64,000 nt of DNA from Marthasterias glacialis. Taxonomy: Eukaryota > Echinodermata > Asteroidea > Forcipulatida > Asteriidae. Location: the NCBI GenBank assembly GCA_911728455.2, contig OU452239.1:10274328-10338327 (forward strand), read 5' to 3'. Shown here piece after piece: positions 44,042 through 56,500 of the stretch. The stretch's first letter is position 1. Each line of letters begins with the position of its first letter. The position numbers were made by a program, and so were the translations under genes. The notes beneath the pieces are model-generated. The model saw only the letters and a list, made by a program, of their open reading frames with translations, did no database searches and was not told the DNA's origin.

Positions 44042-45430
44042 GATATCTGATGATTGAAAAGGAAACTTTGATTGGAGACTGTGCAGCAACTCCGGTAATG
44101 CGTCCTTGTCCTTGCCTGATGATCAACACTCGTTTCCCACCCGTTGTGGGCACAAAAGGCTACACGACCTATTTTGTCGGCACACATAGTACAATTTTTT
44201 TTTCACAAGAAATGAAGTGGCTCCTTTGAAGGAAAAAGGCCATGTAAGCCATGACTGTTGTATTATGCTAGAATTACTTCCACGACATGTTTCTCTAATC
44301 CAAAGCCGAGTTTAACTTTCCTACAACGACTTGTAAATGAGAAAAAAGCAACCGAACTATCATACTCAGTCTTCTGAAAACAACGCATTGGACCGTAATT
44401 TGCATAGAAGGACCTTTTGTAGGTCACACTTTGGTGACATACTTCTTCCAGGCACACGGCGATATTTATAAGATGAATCTAGGCTGTTTAGGCCATGATG
44501 TGAGACCTTTTTGTGCTTTGTCTATTGTATGAACTCATGAAGTACTCAATGCCAATTACAAATCGCAAATTATAATATGTGCAAAATATTTGCAGCGTTG
44601 CGTATTTTGTGGCAAATGGTTATACCGAAGTAATAAGTTGTTTTTGGAAAGCAGTATCGAGAAAGTGTTCATTTCGAAATTGTTCATTTAAATATTTCTT
44701 TGCGAGGTCAAGCAGAACCCACATTGAAAGTTTAAGAATGTTTCCCCCTTTTTCTTTTGATTGTTTGTTTGTTTGTCTTTTGTTGTTTTGTTCTGATTTG
44801 AACTCGGCCTACCCTGGTTAATAAGTAAACGAAATAAATTAATTAATCAACTTGTTTTAATATTATCGAGAAAGTTGTCAAGTACAATCTCGTAGCTCAA
44901 GCGACCTTTTGCGTTTACCCGTCTGATTTAGGGTCAAAAATCGATGAAATGGCATTTTTTTAAATCCAAACTTGTGTTTTACCAACACACCGATGTGTGT
45001 TGAAAATTCCGTGTCCGATTTTAGGCCGATTAGATCCGAAATTTAGATTCCAATTTTAAATAACAATGTTTTGTTATAGGTTCGAGAAAGTTATAAGCTT
45101 TCGTTTTATGAATTGCCTGAATCGGACATGGCATTTTCGAAAGAATTAATGATAATCAAATCCGCCATTGATTAGTGTGGCGGTTACAAACCAATACTGA
45201 ATTATTGTTGGAAATCCCAACATTCAATTACGTCCATCAGCCATGTAGACACAATGTTCACTGTATGTTCAGCATTGTCCGTGGCATTATGCGAAAAATG
45301 TTGTATGTTTTTGTTATTTTGAAACAGCATCGTCTGTCAATTTGTTTAGAAAGAGGGAGAGAGAGGATTTTTTTTTTTTTTTTTTAATACGGGCCATCCC
45401 ATGCGACTTTAAGTGAAATAAAATACAAGA
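44042..45430. other. Intergenic, nothing recognised
   Basis: No gene or repeat family that I can support. T-run near 45368-45385. Confidence 0.5.
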
Positions 45431-45582
45431 GACCGTTCCGGCCTGTCAATCAAACTGTTCCCATTGACCATTATTGGATCACACCTTTTGGTCATGTGAC
45501 CTCGGTCAAACTCGGTCACACGTGCAGTGTAAACGTACACAAACTAATGCGTGTGGCCGGGGCTTGTTGCCAAAGCCGGAAC
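45431..45582. repeat. GACCGTTCCGGC MITE, copy with altered right end
   Basis: Starts GACCGTTCCGGCCTGTCAAT. It stays collinear to GCCGGAAC, after which the expected GGTC is replaced. Confidence 0.75.
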
Positions 45583-45737
45583 ACACGCGGTCACGTGACC
45601 CCCTATTGGGTATGACGTCATACAGTTGATGAAAAAAATACGTGTAAAAACATAGGCCGAGTGAGTACGAAAACAGTCGATTTTACTTTCGTTAAGCGAT
45701 GAATTAGTTAATCAGCCCCTTTATTCAGAGTGCAATG

Positions 45738-45844
45738 GGAGGAATATAATCACGAGGTAAAATTTTGGAGCTGTTCCATTTCACGTGGCGAAGCCGAGTG
45801 AAAAAGGAGCGGTCAAAATTTTACCGAGCGATAATATTCCTCCT
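45738..45844. repeat. Short MITE, GGAGGAATAT termini
   Basis: GGAGGAATATAATCACGAGG at the left matches the complement of CGAGCGATAATATTCCTCC at the right; GGTAAAATTTTG is also inverted. Confidence 0.75.
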
Positions 45845-46825
45845 ATTTCACGAATTAAAGCCACTCAACATTTGTTTTATATAACTGACATAGATACTTG
45901 TCATGTGATTGAATGAATTAACACAAAATCAAAATAGACACCCCACACTCTAAAAATTGTATAAAAAACAAAAAAGAAAAAGAACCCACACACTTCTAAA
46001 CAATGTGGACGACTCTATGTAGACACGGACGCGCTGTTTTTCCGTACTCCAATAAAAATTCATCTTCAACCAAACTTGACACGCGCAGCTCAGAATAGCG
46101 CGATACGCCGAGGTACAACAGCGCAATACGCGGGGTGTGACGATATTTCAACCTTTTGCACAGGTGCTCCTTTGTTTTAGCAGCGGCGCTTTATTGCTCA
46201 AAAACATTTGGGAACAAGGATGATCCTAACTGTGGAATGGGAAATACTATTCCCCGTGGGGAATAGGACTTTTTGATCGGCGGCTCGTGGGAGTACTACT
46301 GAATGACACGTGATGTAAGTTTCAAATGACAAGGGTCTGTATATCAGTTACATAAAAGTAATTTTCCGGTTATCAAATAAGACTCGACGCACTATCGTCT
46401 GCATTACAGTTTCATGAAACTGTGTGGGCTTATTTTATTATTGTTATTAATTTTTTTTCCAATTTTGAATTAGTCAAAAAGTACTACTTTGAGCACATTT
46501 GTGAGCGTATTTCTATGGTGTTATTTACAGGTGTTTTATTGTTCTCAACTGAAAGGTTGTATTTTCTAGAATACCATTGTGATCCAAAATGGAAGACCTT
46601 CAAGTCCGTTCACTGTTCCATGACAAGAAAATCCGCCAGCTTTCAGTCATTGTCATTTGAAATCTCTACTCGTCAGCAAGAAGCACTTAATCATTCCAAA
46701 CGTTAACAAGTTAATACCATGGAGCCAACTACATGTACTTCTTTTTGGGGAGACAAAATAGTAAACGGGAATACTGACCTCCAGTAACTGATCGAGCATG
46801 ACGAACAACAGCGTTGTATAGGATT
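45845..46825. other. Intergenic, nothing recognised
   Basis: A short frame at 46422-46706 has no recognisable feature. No gene supported. Confidence 0.5.
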
Positions 46826-47562
46826 AATCCCACCAGGAAGAGTTTCCATTAATCAAATTTTAAAGGCTTAAAGTAAATTCTGTAATCACAAGTTAAGCCC
46901 ATAAGTCACATGTCAAAACTGGATTTAAAATTAGGCTAGCTAAATCCTTTGTACCGCGAGAATGTCTAGACGCCAGTTTAACACATGCATGTTAAACTTT
47001 CCCGTCCATTCAGAAAGGGCTTTTCTAAAATTATTTCAAAGGGGAGGAACACAAAATAGTAATCCCGCGCTGTGAATTTCATAATAGTGGGTATTACGAT
47101 AATGAATTTGCTGCCAAAATCCGCCTAAAAAACGCTCGAGAAATAATAAGGCTGCGCCATTGAACAGAGTTTTACAGACCGATTGTGCAACCCGCGTTAC
47201 GTGACCTATTGTGGGTATTAAAAATGTAAACGAGCACGACGTCCTCCATAGGAAAGTGCGGTACGGTATATGATGATTGTTGCATTTGTTTTCGATCGAG
47301 ACTTTTCTGTCTCGAAATCTGGAAAAAATATTCCAGAGTTTGTACCAGAGACCATCGAGTGGCTGAATAAAGCCAGTAAAGACAATTCCAGCAAGTCTTG
47401 GAAATTGTACAAGTAACGTATAAATGTGCACGATGTGTACCAGTGCACAACGGAACGTTTAGGCCAGGCGACCGCGATCACATACTTTTCAACACAAGAA
47501 TTTCAAAGTTTTGAATCTGAATCATCCAAAGAAATTGCTTTCCAAAACTGTGTGACTCCTTT

Positions 47563-47627
47563 GCCTATTTCAAATTTCGCAAGGCTATAGGTATTATACC
47601 TATAGCCTTGCGAAATTTGAAATAGGC
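47563..47627. repeat. Perfect 32-bp-arm palindrome in duplication copy 1
   Basis: The left arm GCCTATTTCAAATTTCGCAA then GGCTATAGGTAT is followed after one base by its exact complement. Copy 2 has only the left arm at the matching place (54300-54330). Confidence 0.95.
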
Positions 47628-48057
47628 ACTTCTCCAACGTTCTTTTCCCCATTTTTTTTTACAGTGAATTAGGCCTACAAACAAAATAACAAGCGTGTGG
47701 CTAGTGGTCCGACGCCGGTAGTGCATAACTCAAAATAAACCTCTTTTGTAGTAAAATACTGGTAGTGAACAAACAGTAATGTGGTTATTATCAATGTCAC
47801 AACATACAACTTTAATCAAATGGCTTAGTAACTGTGTTATTATTACCAAAAGCCGACTTTTGGTGTGACTCTATCGGTCACGGCATACTTTTGCACGTAG
47901 TTCGCCATCAACTCAGATGACGTAGTACCCACAATAGGTCACGTGATGATGTGTAAACATTGGTCGCGCAATCGGTCGAAGCAAATTTTGTAGATGTTTG
48001 CATTGTAACATTATCGTCGCTTGATTTGAAGCGGTGACTCGGTGCATTTCTATGGCA

Positions 48058-48198
48058 GTTTACGAAACCACGGCTTGGACTTGGGCTTGGGCTTCGGCTC
48101 TGTCAGCTATTTTGAAAACGTGTGCTTTCCTTACAGGGATTCAAACAGGCGGACGAAGCCCAAGCCCAAGCCCAAGCCCAAGCCGTGGTTTCGTAAAC
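48058..48198. repeat. MITE, GTTTACGAAACCACGGCTTG termini, copy 1
   Basis: GTTTACGAAACCACGGCTTG and its inverted complement bracket 141 bp. The right arm has four CCCAAG units. Confidence 0.88.
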
Positions 48199-48941
48199 GG
48201 CCTATGGTCTGGCTGGTCTATCAAATGTTACAAATATATTCAAATAAAGAGTTGAAATTGTCGGGGGGGGGGGGGAGAGAAAAACGATAATGGGATGTGT
48301 TTCAAAAAATGTTTGAATTTGTATCAGCAAAAGAAATGTTCGACCATCACTGTACGTATGTTGACGAGTTCGGAGCATTTCGGATATTTTCGGAAAAGGA
48401 GGAATTCTTCCTTTTTTGTCACGTGACATTTGGGTGATACCGGACCCTAAAATCGACAGGGATAGACGGAGATTTTTGGGTCTGGGAACCAGACCACTGT
48501 TTGCACGGGATTGCATTTTCAACATGATTGATGAAAAAGCCTCAGGTCCAATTTCATACAAAATGCTTACAGAAAACATTGCACCAACAACGACAACGAC
48601 AGCAGCCAAGGATCGTTGAGGGCGTTACTATTGGAACCCGTCCATTGTAGTAGAGGGTTGTTCCTTCTCCAATACATTAAGACCACGAAAACCAGGCTTT
48701 TGAAAGTCCACAGACTTATACTACTGAATTCATCTTCAAAGAAAAAAGTATGTGTACGGTCCTGCGCACTAGAGATCATACCTGCAGAAAGTGTAGAGAG
48801 GTTTCACGTGACGTCACCCGGGGCCTTTTTTCAAATGCTGCGTGCACAGACGCCCCAGCCATTGAGTTTGTACATGGCTGGACCCACCACGGATGCGAAA
48901 CGAACTTTTCCCGGGGTCACACAACCTTTCTGTAGAGGTTC

Positions 48942-49073
48942 CCGGCTCTATTTCACAAAGTATTGCCACAGTAATTTTTATGGTGACATAACACGATATG
49001 CTGAAAGCAATAAACCTCATGACGTCATCGCGCCGTCATCGCGCCGCCATCTCGAACTTTGTGAAATCGAGCC
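48942..49073. repeat. MITE-like inverted repeat, GGCTCTATTTCACAAAGT ends
   Basis: CGGCTCTATTTCACAAAGT at the left and ACTTTGTGAAATCGAGCCC at the right. Also present in copy 2 near 55648-55780. TCATCGCGCCG is duplicated internally in copy 1 only. Confidence 0.65.
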
Positions 49074-51518
49074 CAGTTGGGCTCTCATGTAAAGCCTCTT
49101 GCATGGTCCTCTTATTGAAGAGACCATTATTTTCGTTTTAATAAGCATTTTTATGTGCTGTTTCTCCCATCAAACCCAAAGCTTGGCAAGTTTTCAATAT
49201 GCAGATACACTTTTACTCATTTCGACACCAGACAGAAAGGGCGCCAATATTCATGACATAACTGGCATTAACCCAGTAACTGAGGAGGCAGCAGATGGAT
49301 TTTGAATAAGACTGATCCCAGTAATTTCTGCCGACCAAACGCACTGTTTTGGTAGTAGTAGGGGGTTTGAACATTGCCCCTTTTCGGGCCTTTTTGAATC
49401 ACAACTTGTTAGCCACTCGGCCTATTTCACCCGGAAAAGGGGTTTCATAAGGTAATTTTTGTTCCTATAAACGAAAAAACAACAACAACATCGTATTTTG
49501 GGGTTGGTGAAGTTGGATTGCTTGCCTGTGTTGAGGCACGTGTTAGCAGTAACATAGCGCACAATGGTTGTATAGTTTTTTTTACTTCAGCCGTGTGAAA
49601 GCTCGCTAAATTAGTAATGCACGATAACGACAAATAAACAATCAGCGCTCGTAAAAATGTGTAGCAAGGGACGTTGGTTATTTTTTTCGTCATGTGAAAA
49701 GGGCTTAAAAACCCTCAGCGTGTCTTTTGTTTGCCGTATTTTCTCTGAACCAGCTGAAGGACTCAGAACAGCTTAGATCTTAACTCCTTCCATTGATGTA
49801 AAGCATAATATTGGTTGAACAAAACTACCTCATTTCTTAGACAAAATAGTGGCCAACAAGAGTGAAATATATAAGATCTACCATATTGTAATGTTGGAAT
49901 TTGCCAATGATTTGAAGCTGAGTATTAGATGTTGTTCTGACAATCCTTTCTTGTGTCGGTTAAAGTTTTCTGTTGAAGCTGTCTGTTGAGTTTTTATCTC
50001 ACCGATATAAGCTGTTTGAAACTTGTATTTCACTTTGAGCAAATAAAAACGTATCGATCTACCCCTGTTTTATCCCTTTATTCAAACATAATTAGTATAT
50101 CAATATTATGTAAGTATAAGCAGAACCTGTCCGATCTACCCGAACATTTTTTTTTCCTTTAAAAAATGTAACGTTCAAAAATAATGCCATAGTCTATCGT
50201 GGTAAATCGTTGGTCTACTAAGCGTATACTTGTACAAACAGTTCATGTACGTACATGTAAATCCACGAATGTTATGTACACACGCGTGTATGACTGCACA
50301 CGCTCGGAGCTCGTTCCCGCGTGAATGAGAAGGTACCAACGCTGATGGCGCACTTTACTTTTGACCGCGTCCGTCCACCCACCTCCCCTCTTCGGTTTTA
50401 AGGTTCGCTGGGTCACTGGTCCCGAACCAAGGAGCCAATACGCATAGATGAGATAAATTTCTGGTTGCGACCAATCATAGCATGACTGAAGTCACGTGGT
50501 TCTCGTCTCATTTTAAAGATCTAGTCTCCGGGAAGTGAAGCGTGAAGTGCGGGGTCGTAGATGGCAGTATATTTTGGCCTACTGTATACGCAATCTTTGG
50601 GTGTGGTACTTGATTTGACTGGAGCCATGAATGCTCACATTTCTAACGTGTGCGAGGTGGCATCTCACTCTTGATATGGCCAGAGATTAAAGAGCGCTCG
50701 CAGGTTCCACAATTATGCAATTCGCCCATCACAAAGCCCGAAGACCACTCGAGGTGTGGGCTACTTTTTGAAGGGATAGAAACCTGCCCCAATGCGCAGA
50801 AACAAGACATGGATATAAATGCACAGTCTCTTCACAGCACAGTTTAGAACAGGGAGGGGTAGGTAAATGAATCCGTTGCGAGACAAACATAACTACCTCT
50901 TCACCTACTCTCTTGAATAGTTAGATTGAAAATCACTCTTATTAGATTGAAAATCACTCTTTTCGATTGAGGCTAGGGACAACTCTTTTGCAGTTTGTCT
51001 CTAGTTTCAATCGAATAGACTAAATTTCAATCGAAAGTTTTAAGAGAGATTTGAAGCAATTATAGTTACGTGTCTTGCTCAAGGACACACGTTTCATGAC
51101 CGGGATTCAAACCAACATCCTGACGACTTAGCCACCATTAGCCTTCACCATTTGCTACTTGATAAATTTCACGGCCCTCCCCCTCCCCCCGGCTAGAAAA
51201 TCCTGGATCCGCCCCTGCCGACCTTGCGATGACACGAAACAGTCGGCGACTGATTTTTCGGGATGATGCTGCGCCTCAGTTAAGACAGTCGGGAAAAAAT
51301 CAGTCGACAATTGTTTACAACCGTTGTATAACTACGACGATGTTAAGACGATCGACAGCAATCGCCGTCAGAAAAAAAGAAGAAAAAAAAAGGAAGAAAG
51401 AAAAAAAAACAGCGGTTGCAAAAGAAGAAAATTCAAATAAATTTTCTGTGACGTGTTCCCGACGCTTGTTCCACGACATTCAACAGATTTTTCTGATAGC
51501 TACCTCGGCGATTATTAG

Positions 51519-51640
51519 CTGTTCCGACTTACCGTCGGAACAGATTTTGTTTTCGTCGAGATTTTTATTATTTTTAGCTGTTCCGACTTACCGTCGGAAC
51601 AGATTTTGTTTTCGTCGAGATTTTTATTATTTTTTATTAT
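51519..51640. repeat. Two tandem copies of a hairpin unit (GTTCCGACTTACCGTCGGAAC)
   Basis: A unit of about 60 bp with the stem GTTCCGAC-TTACC-GTCGGAAC followed by AGATTTTGTTTTCGTCGAGA, repeated twice. It marks the left edge of the segment missing from duplication copy 2. Confidence 0.88.
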
Positions 51641-53012
51641 TATTATTGTTTGTTTCCACCTAAATCCCCATAGCATTTGTACACGTTTTTTGTATAGACC
51701 TAATATCCTTATGTTTAAATAGGAAGATGTTGGGTTTTCTATCAAATTGAAGCATAGTACATAAACTTAACACTAATTGTGATAATTGTTAAATTTTTTA
51801 ATTAATTAGCCACTTTACAGCGAGGTGAATATTTAATTAGCCAACATTGTTAGCACCATATCTCAAAAAGTATACCGCCGATCGTCAAACTTTTTTTAGT
51901 TGTAGACTTCTGAGATACTCTAGATGTGCATTCTGGCCTAACATTCTCCTTCACGTCATCATGACGTCATTTGTTCGCGCATTTTGGTGTTGTGTACAAA
52001 ACACATGGCGCTAAAAGTGTAAATGTTTTGACAGTCAAAAACACGATATTTTCAATTAAAATTACTAGTTGGCTTCCTAAATTACATAAACTGTTTTAAA
52101 AAGTTATTGCTTTTAATGAGAAATGTTCCTGGTCATTGAAACTAATCAAAGAATAATCTTTTCCACGATAATTAACGATAACGTGACAAATCGCGCACCA
52201 TGGCTAGCCATTTTGATTGCGCAATCACGGCAAGGCGTTGGAGATTTCCTTGCAATTCGATTCCTAACCGCGTAGAGGACCAATTGTTTGTGCACAGCTC
52301 ATTCGATTTGTACATGGGCAAAACATGTACATGAAATTCCTACTGAGGCTTAGGGTTTTTTTTTATAGTGAAAATGCATTAGATGGAATTCTTTTTGTAA
52401 CAATCTTGCCCTTAATGAAATTTATTAGTATGAAAAACACAATTTGTTTCGCCGCTACGACACCAGGTGTCGTATTACGGTAATTCAAAGCTTTTTCCTT
52501 TTAAAAAATGATATGTCCTGAACTTTCTTTTTTTAAACGGCGACCCCACTTTGACATGAACTTGCAAATTAATTTCTAAGAAAGTTTGCCACCAATTTAT
52601 TTTCACCTTTTTTTATATATTTTATATATGCAATTATATACTTATATAAAATCACATTTTTATTTTGCAAAACTTTAGTTTTGAAATCACATGGAAATGT
52701 TAATGCAGCACAATGATACAGCATACATTAGTGGATTTTTAATATTGACTGTTCCCTGATATGATGGTTATCTCGCTTAACGTAATACCTAACGTCAGTT
52801 TCAGAATGAAGGTTAGTTTTAGGTTTTGATAGGCAAATTTAAAGTCAAAAGAGAGCATGTAAAAAGTGGAGGATCTTCTATCTCAAAGTCAGACCCACTT
52901 TAATAATTGGTCTTGTGTGATTAAACAAAGCAAAACCACACGGAACAGCTTCGTGTTTGTTCACAAACACTTAGTGTCTAGTTTTCTGCTTGAAACCGAC
53001 AGCTCCGTCGCA

Positions 53013-53237
53013 GTGCAAGCAAAATCAGGTCAACGCTGGTGGCTGAAGTGAATGTTCACTGTATATTGATGTGATCAGCTCTGCAACAGCGTTTAAAGCC
53101 TATATTATTCACTTTTGGGAACACAGTGCAAGCAAAATCAGGTCAACGCTGCTGGCTGAAGTGAATGTTCACTGTATATTGATGTGATCAGCTCTGCAAC
53201 AGCGTTTAAAGCCTATATTATTCACTTTTGGGAACAC
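53013..53237. repeat. Two-copy tandem repeat, about 112 bp
   Basis: GTGCAAGCAAAATCAGGTCA through CACTTTTGGGAACAC occurs twice here and once at 58350-58459 in copy 2. Confidence 0.9.
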
Positions 53238-53560
53238 CGAAAAAAAAATGTTCACAGATTTGCACATAACTTACATGGTATAGAGACGATGATGGTAGAA
53301 AACTTCCTGTGAAATATTTCTGTCTGATGCGTTTTCGAATAATTAGAGAAATAAGTTCCACAAATGATTTTTCGTCTCACGAGACGAAAACTCCGGCCGT
53401 AAGAATGAATACAAAAACGCTGAATGACTTTGTATTGTTTTCTCGTAAAGGAAACAATGAAATGAGATGAAACTTTCGCAGGTTGATTTTATTAAATAAC
53501 TCTTGATGCTCATAAGGTATGGAAGTATTTCCAGACACTTTACCAATAGTGTATAATGGC
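53238..53560. repeat. Diverged internal part of the TTAA / CCCCAGCTCAAC MITE family
   Basis: TGTTCACAGATTTGCACATA, TTTTTCGTCTCACGAGACGA and CTTTACCAATAGTGTATAAT correspond to internal landmarks of the family. Repeated at 58468-58790. Confidence 0.65.
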
Positions 53561-53567
53561 TTTAATC

Positions 53568-56500
53568 CCACCAGGAAGAGTTTCCAATATTCAAATTTTA
53601 AAGGCTTAAAGTAAATTCTGTAATCACAACTTAAGCCCATAAATAACACGTCAAAACTGGATTTAATATTAGGCTAGCTAAATCCTTTATACCGCGTGAA
53701 TGTCTAGACGCCAGTTTAACACATGCATGTTGAACTTTCCCGTCCATTCAGAAAGGGCTTTTCTAAAATTATTTCAAAGGGGAGGAACACAAAATAGTAA
53801 TCCCGCGCTGTGAATTTCATAATAGTGGGTATTACGATAATGAATTTGCTGCCAAAATCCGCCTAAAAAACGCTCGAGAAATAATAAGGCTGCGCCATTG
53901 AACAGAGTTTTACAGACCGATTGTGCAACCCGCGTTACGTGACCTATTGTGGGTATTAAAAATGTAAACGAGTACGACGTCCTCCATAGGAAAGTGCGGT
54001 ACGGTACATGATGATTGTTGCATTTGTTTTCGATCGAGACTTTTCTGTCTCGAAATCTGGAAAAAATATTCCAGAGTTTGTACCAGAGACCATCGAGTGG
54101 CTGAATAAAGCCAGTAAAGACAATTCCAGCAAGTCTTGGAAATTGTACAAGTAACGTATAAATGTGCACGATGTGTACCAGTGCTCAACGGAACGTTTAG
54201 GCCAGACGACCGCGATCACATACTTTTCAATACAAGAATTTCAAAGTTTTGAAGCTGAATCATCCAAAGAAATTGCTTTCCAAAACTGTGTGACTCCTTT
54301 GCCTATTTCAAATTTCGCAAGGCTAGGTATAAATGCGCACTTCTCCAACGTTCTTTTCCCCGTTTTTTTTTTTACAGTGAATTAGGCCTACAAACAAAAT
54401 AACAAGCGGGTGGCTAGTGGTCCGACGCCGGTAGTGCATAACTCAAAATAAACCTCTTTTGTAGTAAAATGCTGGTAGTGAACAAACAGTAATGTGATTA
54501 TTATAAATGTCACAACATACAACTTTAATCAAATGGCTTAGTAACTGTGTTATTATTACCAAAAGCCGACTTTTGGTGTGACTCTGTCGGTCACGGCATA
54601 CTTTTGCACGTAGTTCGCCATCAACTCAGATGACGTAGTACCCACAATAGGTCACGTGATGATGTCTAAACATTGGTCGCGCAATCGGTCTATCGAAGCA
54701 AATTTTGTAGATGTTTGCATTGTAACATCATCGTCGCTTGATTTGAAGCGGTGACTCGGTGCATTTCTATGGCAGTTTACGAAACCACGGCTTGGACTTG
54801 GGCTTGGGCTTCGGCTCTGTCAGCTATTTTGAAAACGTGTGCTTTCCTTACAGGGATTCAAACAGGCGGACGAAGCCCAAGCCCAAGCCGTGGTTTCGTA
54901 AACGGCCTATGGTCTGGCTGGTCTATCAAATGTTACAAATATATTCAAATAAAGAGTTGAAATTGTCGGGGGGGGGGGGGGAGAAAAACGATAATGGGAT
55001 GTGTCTCACAAAATGTTTGAATTTTTATCAACAAAAGAAATGTCCGACCATCACTGTACGTATGTTGACGAGTTCGGAGCATTTCGGATATTTTCGGAAA
55101 AGGAGGAATTCTTCCTTTTTTGTCACGTGACAATTTTGGGTGATACTGGACCCTAAAATCGACAGGGATAGACGGAGATTTTGGGGTCTGGGAACCAAAC
55201 TACTGTTTGCACGGGATTGCATTTTCAACAGGATTGACGAAAAAGCCTAAGGTCCAATTTCCTACAAAATGCTTACAGAAAACATTGCACCAACAACGAC
55301 AACGACAGCAGCCAAGGATCGTTGAGGGCGTTACTATTGGAACCCGTCCATTGCAGTAGAGGGTTGTTCCTTCTCCAATACATTAAGACCACGAAAACCA
55401 GGCTTTTGAAAGTCCACAGACTTATACTACTGAATTCATATTCAAAGAAAAAAGTATGTACATGTATACGGTCCTGCGCACTAGAGATCATACCTGCAGA
55501 AAGTGTAGAGAGGTTTCACGTGACGTCACCCGAGGCCTTTTTTTCAAATACTGCGTGCACAGACGCCCCAGCCATTGAGTTTGTACATGGCTGGACCCAC
55601 CACGGATGCGAAACGAACTTTTCCTGGGGTCACGCAACCTTTCTGTAGAGGTTCCCGGCTCTATTTCACAAAGTATTGCCACAGTAATTTTTTATTGTGA
55701 CATTACACGATTATGCTGAAAGCAATAAACCTCATGACGTCATCGCGCCGCCATCTCGAACTTTGTGAAATCGAGCCCAGTTGGGCTCTCATGTAAAGCC
55801 TCTTGCATGGTCCTCTTATTGAAGAGACCATTATTTTCGTTTTAATTAGCATTTTTATGTGCTGTTTCTCCCATCAAACCCAAAGCTTGGCAAGTTTTCA
55901 ATATGCAGATACACTTTTACTCATTTCGACACCAGACAGAAAGGGCGCCAATATTCATGACATAACTGGCATTAACCCAGTAACTGAGGAGGCAGCAGAT
56001 GGATTTTGAATAAGACTGATCCCAGTAATTTCTGCCGACCAAACGCACTGTTTTGGTAGTAGTAGGGGGTTTGAACATTGCCCCTTTTCGGGCCTTTTTG
56101 AATCACAACTTGTTAGCCACTCGGCCTATTTCACCCGGAAAAGGGGTTTCATAAGGTAATTTTTGTTCCTATAAACGAAAAAACAACAACAACATCGTAT
56201 TTTGGGGTTGGTGAAGTTGGATTGCTTGTCTGTGTTGAGGCACGTGTTAGCAGTAACATAGCGCACAATGGTTGTATAGTTTTTTTTACTTCAGCCGTGT
56301 GAAAGCTTGCTAAATTAGTAATGCACGATAACGACAAATAAACAATCAGCGCTCGTAAAAATGTGTAGCAAGGGACGTTGGTTATTTTTTTCGTCATGTG
56401 AAAAGGGCTTAAAAACCCTCAGCGTGTCTTTTGTTTGCCGTATTTTCTCTGAACCAGCTGAAGGACTCAGAACAGCTTAGATCTTAACTCCTTCCATTGA

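Larger units (their letters stand above)
46826..53567. repeat. Tandem segmental duplication, copy 1 (6.74 kb)
   Basis: Begins AATCCCACCAGGAAGAGTTT and ends GTGTATAATGGCTTT. It is followed directly by the second copy at 53568, beginning with the same bases. The copies are collinear and nearly identical over most of their length. No intact gene found inside; it holds older repeats (47150-47620, MITEs, an inverted SINE relic near 51060-51150). Confidence 0.92.

Noticed and set aside
47036..47481. Minus-strand frame (about 131 codons) conserved at 53774-54219 and partly at 20215-20484
   Set aside because: Near-identity of the first two reflects the recent duplication. The 20-kb copy is interrupted. 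No domain, signal peptide or splice structure seen, so it is treated as a dispersed repeat.
48616..49092. 158-codon plus-strand frame
   Set aside because: The duplicate at 55322 is frame-shifted relative to it and it overlaps a MITE; no recognisable protein feature.
51229..51663. Lys-rich 144-codon frame
   Set aside because: Crosses an A-rich tract and the GTTCCGAC hairpin repeats; the second duplicate has a different frame.
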